The notes: generated from the letters alone by a model not told the origin. A stretch of DNA of 64,000 bases from Rehmannia glutinosa (GCA_016081115.2 JABTTQ020003409.1:496001-560000), one strand, 5' to 3'. Positions 38,027-49,732 are shown, counted from the first letter of the stretch. Numbers and translations: made by a program.

Positions 38027-41000
38027 TCATTCAATATGCATTATGCCTAACCAAGCTCGTATTGACGCAAAAGTCTCGGAAGATAGCGGTTTTGTAAAAA
38101 TGCCCGCTAATTGATCTTGAGATGGTTCAAAAGATATCTCAATTTTTCGTTTTGAAACACAATCCCTTAGAAAATGATGTCGAATCTCAATATGTTTAGT
38201 ACGGTTATGATGAACCGGGTTTTGAGAAATATTTATAGCGGATATATTATCACAAAAGATAGGAACACTTTCAAAAGAACATTTGTAATCTGCTAGAGTT
38301 TGTTTCATCCAAAGAAGTTGTGTACAACAAAATGCCGCGGAAATATATTCGGCTTCGGCCGTTGAAAGTGAAACACAATTTTGTTTCTTTGAAAACCAAT
38401 AAACTAGACAATCACCTAGAAATTGACATGATCCGGAAGTACTTTTCCGATCATCAATATTTCCCGCATAATCCGAATCACTATAACCTTTAAGAGAAAA
38501 ATTTTCATTCTTTGGATAGAATAAACCATATTGAATAGTGCCTTTCAAATATCGAAAAATCCTTTTAACGGCACTCATATGAGATTCTTTGGGATTGCTT
38601 TGAAAACGAGCACATAGGCATACGACATGAAGAATGTCCGGTCTACTAGTGGTTAAATAAAGTAAACTACCAATCATACCTCGATATTTGGATTCATCAA
38701 CCGGCTTGCCTTTTTCATCTTTGTCAATCTTGACGTTTGTTGCCATTGGGGTAGAGACGGTTCTTCCTTCTTCAATGCCAAATTTCTTCAAAAGCTCCTT
38801 TGTATATTTTGATTGAGAAATATAAATTCTCTCTTGGCATTGCTTAATTTGAAGTCCAAGGAAGAAGTTGAGCTCCCCCATCATACTCATTTCAAATTCA
38901 CCTTGCATTAACTTAGAAAATTTCTTGCACAAGGATTCATTAGTAGCACCAAAAATAATATCATCAACATAAATTTGCACTAATAAGCAATCTTGCCCTT
39001 TTTCAAAAACAAAGAGAGTAGTATCAACTTTACCTCTTGTAAAACCATTTTGCAAAAGAAAAGAGCTAAGTCTATCATACCATGCACGGGGTGCTTGTTT
39101 CAAACCATACAAGGCATTTTTAAGTCTATAAACATCATTGGGCCTAGAAAAATTTTCAAACCCCGGAGGTTGTTTTACATAGACTTCTTCTTGAATAATA
39201 CCATTTAAAAATGCGGATTTTACATCCATTTGGTAAAGCTTGAAATTTTTAAAACAAGAATAGGCAAGTAAAATACGAATAGCTTCTAAACGTGCTACGG
39301 TGCAAATGTTTCATCATAATCAATACATTCTTCTTGACAATAACCTTGAGCTACTAACCTTGCTTTGTTTGAATAATATTGCCTTGGTCATCGAGCTTGT
39401 TCCGAAATACCCATTTTGTACCAATAATGGTTTGAGATGGAGGACAAGGTACTAATTCCCATACATCATTTCTTTCAAATTGATTCAACTCCTCTTGCAT
39501 TTCTAAAAACCAATCATCATCTTCAATGGCTTCCTTAGCATTTTTAGGCTCTTTTTGAGATATAAGAGCTTTCTCGGCAAATTTTCCTCGAGTCATTACT
39601 TTATCAAGGGGATCACTAATAATAAGATCTTTTGGGTGATCTCCCTTAAATTTCAATGCTACGGGAAGATTCGAAGTATCACCTTTATCTTCTTGAAGAA
39701 CCTTTGAGCTTGAAGGTTGATCATTTTGAGTTTCATCTTGAACAATGGGTTCAACAATATCCCCTTCATCACTTTCATCATTGGGTATCTTTTCAACACC
39801 GAAGCTTCATTGAATTTGACATGGATTGATTCTTCAACAACCCCACTAGTCTTATTGTAAACCCGATATGCTTTGCTCTTGGTTGAATACCCCATAAATA
39901 TTCCTTCATCGGCCTTAGGATCAAGTTTGTCTAATTGATCCTTAGTATTCATAATAAAACATTTACATCCAAATATTTTGAAATAACTAATATTTGGAGT
40001 TCTTCCTTTCCAAAGCTCATATGGAGTTTTATTCATTTTAGGACGAATATAAACTCGATTAATGACATAGCAAGCGGTACTTACGGCTTCGGCCCAAAAA
40101 TATTTTGGAAGTGAAAATTCATTGAGCATGGACCGACTCATTTCTTGAAGTGTCCGATTCTTCCTTTCGGCTACTCCATTTTGTTGAGGTGTCCTTGGAG
40201 CCGAAAAATTATGACTATATCCGTTGGTTTCACAAAAGACTCTAAATTCGCCGTCAAATTCTCCACCTCGATCACTTCGAATAGACTTAATAGTATCTTC
40301 CTTTTCATTTTCAATAAGTCTACACAACTTAACAAATTCATTAATGGCATCGCTTTTATTTGTAAGAAATAGAGCCCATTTATATCTAGAAAAATCATCA
40401 ACTATAACAAAAGTGTAATGTTTTCCACTTAGACTTGCCGTACCAATATCACCATACAAATCAAGATGAAGCATTTGTAGAGGTTTGGTAGTGGAAATTT
40501 CATTTTTGGGCTTAAAACTACTCTTAACTAATTTGTTCTTTTGACAAGTGTCACATAAGCCAAGATTTTCAAAATTCAATTTGGGTAGTCCTTTTACATG
40601 TTGATTTTTGTAAATTTTTGTATCCAACATGTCCAAGTCGCCTATGCCATAAACTAGTTAAATCATTATTGGCGACAAGACAAGAAACATTTTGACTAAC
40701 CAAATCACTTGTACAAATTTTGTAAAGATTGCCTTTTCTAATTGCTTCACAAATAATTTTATCATTTTTGGAAATAAGACATTTTTCTTTATTAAAAACA
40801 ACATTATAATTTGAATCACAAAGTTGGCTAACACTTATCAAATTGAACTTAGGCCCTTCTACTAAATGAACATTACAAAGAGAGAAAGAAGAGTTACCAA
40901 TTTCTCCATTTCCAAGAATTCTTCCTTTGCCATTGCCGAACATGACCATACCCTCTTCTTGGAGCTTGATGTTGGTAAAAAGTTCTCTCTTTCCGGTCAT

Positions 41001-41111
41001 ATGGCATGAACATCCGCTGTCCACGAGCCATTTTGAATCTTCCATTGTTGTTATAGCCCCTATAACCAACAAATGAATTATTTTTAGGTACCCTATAATT
41101 TTGGGGTCCAT
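38027..41111 (-). pseudogene. pol of element C: protease, integrase, RT, RNase H, nearly intact
   Basis: Copia polyprotein. Protease active-site region WLVDSGCSCHMTG at about 41015; pre-integrase and HHCC region (40569-40760, WHRRLGHVG then CDTCQKNKL at about 40540); integrase core (39659-40500: LHLDLYGDIG, DDFSRYKW, SDRGGEFDGEF); RT (38700-39656) with TKWVFRNK, YQ/MDVKSAFLNG, LKQAPRAWY and YVDDIIFG at about 38970; RNase H (38027-38480, SDYAG, STAEAEYISA, TKHIEIRHHFLRD). Breaks: a shift near 40580-40640, one near 39660-39790, a base lost near 39370 and a base lost near 39298. Between breaks the frames are long (400 codons at the end), so decay is recent or partly artefactual. Confidence 0.9.
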
Positions 41112-41162
41112 GGGGGTTAGCCTTGAGACCTTTAGGTCTCCAATAATACCTAAAATTATTCT

Positions 41163-42674
41163 TCAATTTACAATTGCTAGCATAGTGTCCATTCTTACCA
41201 CAATAAAAACAAGTAATAATACGAGGACTACTAGCACGTACAAAGGTTGGACCTTGGTCTTTTTTCTTAAAAGCATTTTGAAAAGGTTTGTAACCAAGTC
41301 TAATTTAGAATGCTCACCTCTTTGTGCATCTAAAATTTTTGTGACTTTATCCGTACTTAAATTGAATCGATGCACATCCTTTTTCAAATTTTCAATATCA
41401 TTTGTGAGCGTTTGTTTTTCGGTTTTAAGAGTACGGACCATAGTAAGAGTAATAGCATGAGCCTTATCAAGAGAGTCATAAGAAGTAAATAATTTATCTT
41501 TTTCTAGTTTAAGCTCTTTATGCTCCTTTTTCAAATTCTTGTATTTAACAATCAAATTTTGAAACTCATTTTGCAATTCATCAAAATCACATTGTAATTC
41601 ATCAACTAGGGAAGAAGATGAAGCATTAAAGCCGCACTCGGTATTTTCATCGTCTATGGCCATAAGACCATGTTCGGATTCTCCTTCCTCGTTGGTTGTT
41701 TCAAGTAATTCATCCCAAGTTTTGACGCGCATTTAACGCCTTCTTTTCGGAAAAGGCTTTTTCTTCTTTTGTCCCTCTTCCGCTAATTTTGGGCAATCGG
41801 CTATATAGTGCCCGGATTTTCCGCATTTGAAACAAGAATTGTCTCTTGGCTTTCTTGCTTTATTTTTGTTTACAAATTTTGTAAATTTTCTAACAAGAGC
41901 CGCCGTTTCTTCATCATCCTCATCACTAGCATAATAAACATTATTAGAAGAAGATACTAAACCTTTAATAATATTTTGCGTACCCAGTTTAGAGGTGGAT
42001 GGTTGAGAATTTTTTCTCTCCTTGAGATATACTTCATAAATAAGGAGGTTCCCAATGAGCTCATCAAACTTGAGTATCTCAAGATTTTGAGCTTCCGTGA
42101 TTGCCGTCACCTTTTCGGACCATGAGCCGGGAAGGGCATTTAAGACTTTGGTCACCTTATCTTCTTCGGAGATGACCTTTCCAAGAGCCACAAGAGGATT
42201 GACAATGTTGTGAAGCCTTTCCACCATTTTTGATATGCTTTCACCATCATGCATATTGAAATTTTCAAAGTCTTTCACAAGCATTGTTTTTCTTGCTTGC
42301 TTCACTTTCTTTGTGCCCTCATAGATGGTTTCTAATTTTTCCCAAACTTCATGTGCCGACCATATGCCTCTTATGCGATTATATTCGGTGGCGGTAAGAG
42401 AGCAATGTAAAATGTTTAAGGCCTTACCGTTTAAAGAGAAAGCCTTCTTGTCATTTTCATCATATTCCTTGAACGGCTTGGGAGTCGTGGTACCATCCTC
42501 CAATTTTGTTGTTGGTTGAGCAACTCCTTCAATGACCACATTCCAAATATCAAATCCGCACCCTTGTAAAAAGCACTTCATGCGGTCTTTCCAAAATGCG
42601 TAGTTGTTGGCGTCGAATAGTGGTGGCTTGTTGGTGGAGGCGCCGATGGTGAGATAAGCTTCATTTGTAGCCAT
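41163..42674 (-). pseudogene. gag of element C, one or two shifts
   Basis: Opens at 42674 with MATNEAYLTIGASTNKPPLFDANNYAFW. Residues about 1-230 are the DUF4219/UBN2-type gag domain (FQGCGFDIW-like, SAHEVWEKLETIYEG). A CCHC zinc knuckle CFKCGKSGHYIADC lies near residue 285, and a basic tail KKKKPFPKRRR ends at 41733. The second block (41732-41163) is a long heptad-like coiled coil (LQCDFDELQNEFQNLIVKYKNLKKEHKELK). A second zinc knuckle at about 41160-41215 is reached only after a shift near 41300. Whether the stop at 41733 is a natural gag end or a break is unclear. The D copy has the same coiled coil and second knuckle. Confidence 0.86.
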
Positions 42675-42716
42675 GGATCTTTCCTCTTTACTCGGAACGA
42701 GCTAGCCAAAGAGTTT

Positions 42717-42729
42717 GGCTCTGATACCA
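42717..42729 (-). other. Primer binding site of element C, initiator tRNA-Met
   Basis: Minus strand TGGTATCAGAGCC, two bases inside the 5' LTR end at 42732. Same primer as A and D. Confidence 0.92.
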
Positions 42730-42949
42730 CTTGTTAGTCCAAGTGGCTACGATAATCTAGAAGGGGGGTGAATAGATTATGCCGATTTTTTGCAAATCGC
42801 CCTCTTTTTCAAATGAACAAGTAATTAACAAGAATGTAAATGCGGAAATTAAACAACACTCGATGATTTATAGTAGTTCAACCCACCTAGGGCCTAATCT
42901 ACTACCACCCCAGTATCTCCGGGATGGATTTCAAAAAAAAAAAAGATTT

Positions 42950-43113
42950 TATTAATTACCACAATTAATACAACACCTTGAGGATTACCACAATCCTCTT
43001 ACAACACCTTCAAGGAGATTACCACAATCTTCCTTCACCACCTTTGAAGAGTACCACACTCTTCAAACACCTATCACCTAGATCACCCAAGTGTATTCTT
43101 ACCACAAGAATAC
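42950..43113 (-). repeat. Hairpin array in element C 5' LTR (5 hairpins)
   Basis: Five inverted repeats with the 5-base loop ACCAC on plus (GTGGT in element sense): 42950-42970 (8-bp stem TATTAATT), 42980-42998 (7 bp, GAGGATT), 43014-43032 (7 bp with one G-T pair), 43043-43067 (10 bp, TTTGAAGAGT), 43093-43113 (8 bp, GTATTCTT). Stems differ but each arm is complementary to its partner. Located in the R/U5 part of the LTR. Confidence 0.9.
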
Positions 43114-43591
43114 TCACAAGAATGTCTTGTGTTGAATGATGGACAAAATTCAAGATTACAACTCTATTAAACCAATACAAATATTGAGTGCAAGTGTAAT
43201 CAAGAATCAAAAAGCTTAGACCTCAAAGATGTGCAAGTGAAAGTACTTAGGCTATTACAACAAGAATGTAAAAATGAAAGCTTGAACAATTTGCAGATGT
43301 CTTGTTGTGTATTTTGCTTGTGTGTATTGTATCTTGTGTCTTCAATTCATCCTCTATTTATAGGGAAGTCTTCACCAACATAGGCTCCTCTATCTTCACT
43401 TTTGTCTACAAAAAGAAGATCACAAGATGTAGAAATATTGTACAAAAATAAAAAGTAAATCTTGCTGATAAGAGTTTCAAACGGCACAATTTTGCTGTCA
43501 CAAAATTACATAGGGCGACCAGTTGCCCTGTATAAGATTTCGAACGTTTGAATGAAAATAGTGCGATCCAGGTAGGGGTTGCAGGGGGGTG

Positions 43592-43748
43592 CGACCGGTC
43601 AAGGGGGGTACGATTGGTCGCCCTAGGGTGCGACCGGTCGGCCCTGCCCTGGACCGGTCCCTCTCTTCAGTTTTTCAAGTCTGTAACTTTCTGTTTCAAT
43701 TTGTGCACTCTTCAGGTACCGGTCGACGTTTTGGGCGACCGGTCGACC
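43592..43748. repeat. GACCGGTC palindrome cluster, element C 5' LTR
   Basis: Six motifs of the GCGACCGGTCG type, some decayed (TACGATTGGTCGCCC at about 43607). Upstream of the TATA box in element orientation, so in U3, where promoter elements would be expected. Confidence 0.8.
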
Positions 43749-44071
43749 TCCAAATTGAAATGTTGTCCGATTTTTATCAAAAATAAACTTCAAGAAATAC
43801 TCCAAAAAATTAGTAAAAACATTTTAAATCAATTGGGAGTATTTGGACAACATTTATAAACATGGTTTTGGTGTAAAAACCAATTTAAACAAAACCATCA
43901 AAAGTGTTGTCCATTTTTATCAAAAAATAAATTCTAAGAAATACTCCAAAAATTAGCAAAAACATTTTAAATCATTTAGGAGTATTTGGACAACATTTAT
44001 TAACATTGTTTTGGTATAAAAACTCATTTAAACACAATCATCAAAATCTTGATAAAAACATTTATCTAATA

Positions 44072-44076
44072 AGCTG
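44072..44076. repeat. Right target duplication of element C (AGCTG)
   Basis: Matches AACTG at 23280-23284 at four of five bases. Element A ORF3 resumes after it. Confidence 0.6.
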
Positions 44077-47000
44077 GCCCTGAAGAAACAACTGTCTCCT
44101 CTCTCCCAGGAGAAGAAGGCTGCCCCGCGGTGTTGCAAAGAAGAAGATCTTGCCCCTGCTGCAAAGAAAGAAAAAAAATCGCACCGCCCCTACGGCCGAA
44201 GTCACCGCCCGCAGCCTGCAGCGATGGAGAAGGAATCCCAAATGCCTTCTCCGATTATTAAGAAAAGGAGGATCGATAAGCCGAGAAGGCCAACTCCTCG
44301 AGAAAAAAGACAATACGGCTCCGCCGCCGGGACTCGGAGGAAAGCGCATCGAGCTTGAGAAAACAGTGAGTCGCCACTCGGTGGAGCAGATCGCGGAGAC
44401 AACTGGAGAAGTAGAGTCTCCGAAATTATTTGTGAAACGACCAAGTCTCTTTGAAGCCAATCAGAGAGAGGCAAATCAAGACACAACAGTTGTAGTCGAA
44501 ATTTGAGGCGCAAGAGGTAGCCGACAAAGTCAACTCACTGTCGGCGACAGGTCGTATCCCCGCCTGCGATAGACGCTGCGAGGATGTTGAGCGGCAAAGT
44601 CTCGCTACCTTCAATCCCCGAGAACAAGGGACAGCAAGGGGATGATGAAAACGATGTAATCATGTACTCTCCATTGTATCCGGACATCCAAAATCGTGCG
44701 AGAATGGAGAAAGTGGAAAGCGAGTCGATCCAGGGAACAGATTCCAAAGACCGGAGTTTATTGAAGAAGAGAAGAACTGTTGAATTTCCGGGTTTGACCA
44801 CGAGTGGTCCAAGCTCGGATGAAGAAAAGCGCAAAGATATCTGTAGATCTTCAAAGACAAGGAGAAGGAGAGAGGCGAGAGGAAGTCAAGCTCATGAGAA
44901 AGCCAATATCGCCTCTAATGGAACCACCGATCATACTCATCCACACCTTGATATGCTTTCGAGAGAGCGATGAGGATCGGACCTGCTTCGCCGCTGAGAA
45001 GAATTTGAAATGCAGCAAGCCATGCGGGAATCTAGGGTCCTACATGAGCAACGGTTAATGGAAGGACCAGGAGAGTCTTCCAAATCACAGCTAGAACTTG
45101 ACCCTATTGGAATGGTGCAGCAGATTGCCACTGTTGTTGCTGCCACCACTTCCCCAGTTCACTCAGATGAAGGCGTTAAGGGAAATGGCGATGAAACTGG
45201 GAACTCGGGGACCCAAGTCGAGCCAACCCTTACTGAAGGTGTCTTACCACCTGCCCCTATTTGAACACTCAAAGGAAAGCAAAAGGAGTCTGGAGACGAG
45301 TGACCCCAATCCAAGTCACTCAGCTGGTGTGCCGGCTGAGGGGGAAACTCCCTCCACTGCAGCTAGGTCAGAGAATGCTGCAGCTGACTCCACAACGAAT
45401 CTTGGAGGCGAAGTGGAGAAAGAAAAACAAATGGATACACAGCAAATTGTCACTGACGAGGCTCAGGACGGATTGAAACTGTCTCGGTGAAGTGCCAAGC
45501 TGCTTTTGTAAGGCCAATGACACACTGGCGATGCGGTCGAGGCACAAGATGGATCTGCCCTGGGAGTTAACACTCTGGGCGATGAAAGTGCAATCCATGG
45601 AGTTGAGACTCCAGTTGATGCCACCTCTGAAGACTTCTGTCGAAGGGATTGTCCAAGGCCTCGCTGCAGTTGAGATTGTAGGAGGTATTGAAGGCCAACG
45701 GGAGGTTGAGACTTCCCGGGGTAAAAAGACAGAAGCACAGAACATCCCTCCTACTATCATTGATGCATCTGAGAAGGAGATAAGTGCCCTTCATGATTCC
45801 CAAGACAATCATGATGTAACATTTCTGGGATCTGAAGGTGAAGATGAAGCTGAGTCACCCCCCATTGCAAATCCAACCGACTTAGCTGAGGATGTTCTTC
45901 CCAGCACGAGTAAGCCAGAATTCAAGGCTGCTCGTCAAAACTTCAATTTCGATGATGAGCCACCTTTACAAATCTCATCATCTTCCGATGATGCTACTGA
46001 TACGGCCGAGGACCAATCAACTCGAATGGAAAAATCACCGAGACCGAGGTTGAGGCAGTGAGGCTCGGCCACGGTGGGTCAATACTCTAATGACTCACAA
46101 CAAACACGATCAATCGCGCAGCTCCCAAGCCGCAGCAGAATCGACGCAACAGGCGAGATCACGGGCACGAGTTACCATTGAACATATTCCCATTGTCCAT
46201 GATGATCCGTTCGAAGAATCATTCCCTTTCTCTCTGGAGCTACCTGATCTTCTTGAAGAATCACCTACATATCGACAACATTTCCATAAACCTGATCCCG
46301 TCATTCCAACAGACACCATCGTCCCAGCAGATTTCGACTTTGACGCTGCTTGGCCGCCAGCTGAGACAGAGGTGACAACTGAGGTTCGAGAAGTTTTCAA
46401 GGCCATATTTGTGGAGATAGAGAAGATGGAAAGGCACCAGGCCTCACTAGATATGAGACTGGATAACCGAGACGCCAATCTTACTGCCGATCTGCGAGGA
46501 ATAATTGTCAGGATCCGGGAATGGTGACAACAACAACAGACAATGCGCGTGGAGCAAGTTCGATACTTCAGAACATTTTTCATAGAAATGCTAGTCCGAG
46601 GCTTGATAATGTTGACATGAAAAGGAGGATGCAGGAAAATATTGATGAATGCATACCTCCCATACCACAAAAATGGAACTGCTGCGTGAATTTCATCGCA
46701 AAGAGCTTCTGCGCGTGGAGGAGAACATGGAGAAGAAATTCAGCCTCCTCTCGGCTGAACTGAAGCAGGTGGCAACTGAATTGAAAGCCACTCGCTCGAA
46801 TTCCATGCAAAGATACTCCGCAATGATTCAAAACATAACTCGCCTATCGGTCGCTTGGACTTTATGATTCTTTGGCATGTTTCAGGGGTTCCTCTCTCCT
46901 TTGATGATGCCAAAAAGGGGGAAGAGGAATACCTAAAAGCGTTAAAAGGATACGAAGGTGAGAAGAAGGACACAAGCTGTGAAGGAGAAGACAATTTGAA

Positions 47001-47826
47001 TAACGAAAAAAGAGAAAAGAAGAGAAAATCATTGTTGAGGGGAAGGTTCGAAAGACATGACCTTAATGGTTGCTAAAACCCCTCAACAAGGATTTGTCAC
47101 CGCGATATCATCAAAGCAAACTCCCGATGACTCTGCCGCTCCAACACTCCAGATGCTCATGGTGGCGAAAAATAGTAGAAGCGAGGGATGAAGGAGGTGG
47201 AAAAAAAGATGGATGCCCGAGTGATGGATATATCAAACAAGATGGAGGCATTCCAACAGAGCAGAGACACCGACCCCATCTCGGGCGTCGGAAGTGAGCC
47301 GAGATCAATCGATGAATTCAAAACGCTCGAGTCCGAGGGATATTTTGAAAACATGTCCATGGCCCAAGCCTGGGACTTGTATTGGGAAAAAGGCCTCAAG
47401 CTATGTGAAGAAGCTGACAGGCAGCAGACTACTGGCAGTCACTCTGTTGGGAAGAAGAAGGCCCCGGTACAATATACGCCCAGAGGTAGAGGAAGAAGCA
47501 GTGGTGGAGGAAGAGGCTTCAGACCTAAACCTCTACCCAAAAACATCGAATACATAGATCCAGGGAAGAAAGGAGGGATCTATTGGGCTGGATACGATGT
47601 AGTGGCAAACATGGAAGTGGCCAGAAAAAATGTTGAATATGCGAAGAGGTTAGAAGAAGAAAACAAGAAGCATGATGAGATGTGGGAGGAGTATCAGCGG
47701 AGACATGAAAGAAAGAGAAAAGATGATGCTGCCAAAAGAGCATATGAGAAAAAGAAGGCAGCTGAAGAAGAGAAGAAGAGAAAAAGGTCAGAAGAAGACA
47801 GAGCTGAAGAAGAAAGAAGGAGATAG
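44077..47826 (+). pseudogene. Extra post-pol ORF (ORF3) of element A, 3' part
   Basis: Continuation of the ORF begun at 22494. Open pieces: 44150-44506, 44584-44973, 45010-45264, 45492-46061, 46090-46527, 46521-46867 and 47188-47826, each shifted relative to the last. Composition: basic and proline-rich start, long acidic Ser/Thr middle (EPPLQISSSSDDATDT at about 45960), a helix-rich part (46380-46860), then a 212-codon open end with an RGG-type patch (RGRGRSSGGGRGFRPK, about 47480-47530), a short conserved-looking segment (YIDPGKKGGIYWAGYDVV) and a highly charged Lys/Glu coiled coil to the TAG at 47824. Such an RGG plus coiled-coil end suggests nucleic-acid binding and self-association; that is inference. 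Confidence 0.7.
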
Positions 47827-48127
47827 CGGAGAAGATGAAGTGTTGATGTCCACCCCTTCATGTATTTTACTATGTAAATGCATATGTATGTAAGTCTTCT
47901 GTACACTGAATAAAATTGTATAATTTATATACTTGCGTAGATATAGAATAACATGATTACTTTAAGCTCGATTAAGCTCGATACACTTTGTAAACAATTT
48001 GTGTAAAGAACAAGAATGTTATGATCAATAATAGCGATTCTACGCATACATTCGTGATTCTACATTATGCAGACGTATCTTTGCTATTTAATTGTTGAAT
48101 GTATGTTTTAAGTTTTGGCATCATCAA
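47827..48127. other. 3' noncoding region of element A
   Basis: About 300 bases between the extra ORF and the polypurine tract. Collinear with 25476-25796 of B. Confidence 0.5.
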
Positions 48128-48141
48128 AAAGGGGGAAATTG
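48128..48141 (+). other. Polypurine tract of element A
   Basis: AAAAAGGGGGAAAT immediately before the 3' LTR TGTTGGG. Confidence 0.9.
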
Positions 48142-49716
48142 TTGGGAAATTTATTTTTAGATTTTTATGAATGCCATGTAAAACTTAGACTAGAAAGTTG
48201 GCACCCCATTTTCTTTGTAATTTGCATTATAATAGATAGGGTACATTCGAGTGAGTTAAGTCGGCTATGCCTAAACATGCAAGAAGTCAATCAAGACTAG
48301 AATGAAAACTCATTTGTGATACTGTTTGAGTATGGCAAGGAAGAGAAGACAAGAACTCGACTGAAGAAGTATCAGCTGAGATGCAGCTGTAAAGTGTCAG
48401 TCAAGTCAACCCAAGATAGCCAAATCTTAAGTTGAAGTGACAGATGAGTCATCCCATGATTGGAAGCTGACTCGAAGTCATCTGGGAAGTTAAAGAAGCT
48501 GATCAAGTCAAGACAACTGAAAAGGATCCGTTGCACATAAGTCAAGAAAGTTACTTAAACAAGTAATACTTCCATTGCAATATTCTAAAATGCTCGATCC
48601 CCGAAGCGTGCAAAAGGAATAAACCAATGGGAAGCACTTTGCACTGTGTCGAACTCGAAAAGTGAAGATTCATTCAATACGAGGAAATGTCAATTTCAAG
48701 GATCGCAACAAGACAAGCCAACGACCACAAGTGTCTTTTGAAAATTAACCTATCTCTTCAACGGCTGATTTTCAAAAAGAACACTATATAAAAGGTGAGG
48801 AATCAATTTGAGAAAAAGATCGAGGTTACCTTGACTACGAACATTCAAGCTATCAATTGAGCTGTAACCTACAAAATATTCTCAAATCATTCAAGCTTAA
48901 TCCTCAAGCCAAAACTTCGAAGGAAATCAATCCAACACTTACTCCGTAAAGGAAAGACGACTTCAATCAGTTGAAGAGGAAACATTTGAAGAATCAAAGG
49001 GGTCTACATTCCGCAGAGGATTGTAGAAAGGTTCAAGGTCGAACCAGTCTCAAGCTATTGAGGGCTTAGTGATCAAATCCAAGAAACTTGAGCAAGTGAG
49101 CTGTAGTAGCAAGGCAGCTGCCCTGTGAAGAAGCTGAGTCAGACGAGAAACCAGCTGTGTGACCAAGGCATCTCAGGACCGAGTCCCAAAGGATCAAGTC
49201 GGTTTGTGTGATCAAGACTTGCATCCGGGTGATAACCACTTTGTACTCGATCAATACTTAGTGGATTCCTCCAGGAGTTGGAGAAGAGAGGATTAGAAGA
49301 ATTACCCCATCTTCGAACCTCTATAAAATTTATTGTGTCATTTACATTTCAACACTTCAATTCTGCATATTACTTTATATCTGCTGATAAATTTGCTATC
49401 CGGTTTATATTTAACAAAGTGCTAAAACCAAGTGTTAAAACAAACTTAAACCAAATTCAAGGGTGTTAAGTCTTCCAATTTGAAAACATATCACAGTTGA
49501 GTTAAGCCTTAGACTAAGAAGCTGAGTTATTCTATCAACAGCTCAGTCGAGTCTGTTGAGTGGCTAACTCTGTTGGTTAACTAACTTAGTTGTCCATCAA
49601 GGACTTAGCTGTGAAGTATTAACTCTGAACTATCTTAAAAGGACTAAATTGAAAAGTTGGTAAGGTTTATTCAACCCCCCTTCTAAACCTTACTCTCACA
49701 TCCCTTGGGACCTACA
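48142..49716 (+). repeat. 3' LTR of element A
   Basis: 1575 bp, TGTTGGGAAATT to GGGACCTACA. Collinear with 14786-16363. Differences are concentrated at CTG/CAG triplets. Right flank is CATAT, not matching the left flank AAAAT. Confidence 0.92.
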
Positions 49717-49732
49717 CATATATACATATATA

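Larger units (their letters stand above)
23285..44071 (-). mobile_element. Copia LTR retrotransposon C, inserted in A and itself split by B
   Basis: Ty1/Copia element on the minus strand, 8.6 kb once element B is removed. It consists of a 5' LTR (42732-44071), primer site, gag (41163-42674), pol (38027-41111), a 1.25-kb noncoding tail, polypurine tract, and a 3' LTR split in two (23285-23886 and 36047-36763). Inner LTR ends are TGTTAG...CTAACA; both outer ends have changed to TATTAG and CTAATA. The coding part is the best kept of the four Copia elements, with only a few single-base shifts. It lacks the post-pol ORF seen in A, B and D. Confidence 0.9.
42732..44071 (-). repeat. 5' LTR of element C
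   Basis: 1340 bp. Plus-strand start TGTTAGTCCAAG, end CTAATA (CA changed to TA). Minus-strand TATA box (CTATAAATAGAGG) at about 43353-43363. The hairpin array (42950-43113) lies downstream of it in the transcribed leader. Upstream of it (43592-43748) is the GACCGGTC cluster. Confidence 0.92.
14786..49716 (+). mobile_element. Copia LTR retrotransposon A, outer element, split by C
   Basis: Ty1/Copia element on the plus strand: 5' LTR, tRNA-Met primer site, gag, protease-integrase-RT-RNase H, an extra long ORF, polypurine tract, 3' LTR. It is interrupted at 23284/44072 by element C. Without the insertion it is about 14.1 kb, large for Copia because of 4.5 kb of extra coding sequence after pol. 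LTRs are about 1.58 kb with TGTTGG...CCTACA ends. All genes are broken by shifts or stops. Flanks AAAAT (left) and CATAT (right) do not match as a target duplication. The extra post-pol ORF recalls the SIRE/Maximus lineage; assigning it there is inference. Confidence 0.88.

Noticed and set aside
43548..43859. Coding sequence through the GACCGGTC cluster
   Set aside because: Open only because the palindromes avoid stops; it lies in LTR U3 and differs between LTR copies.
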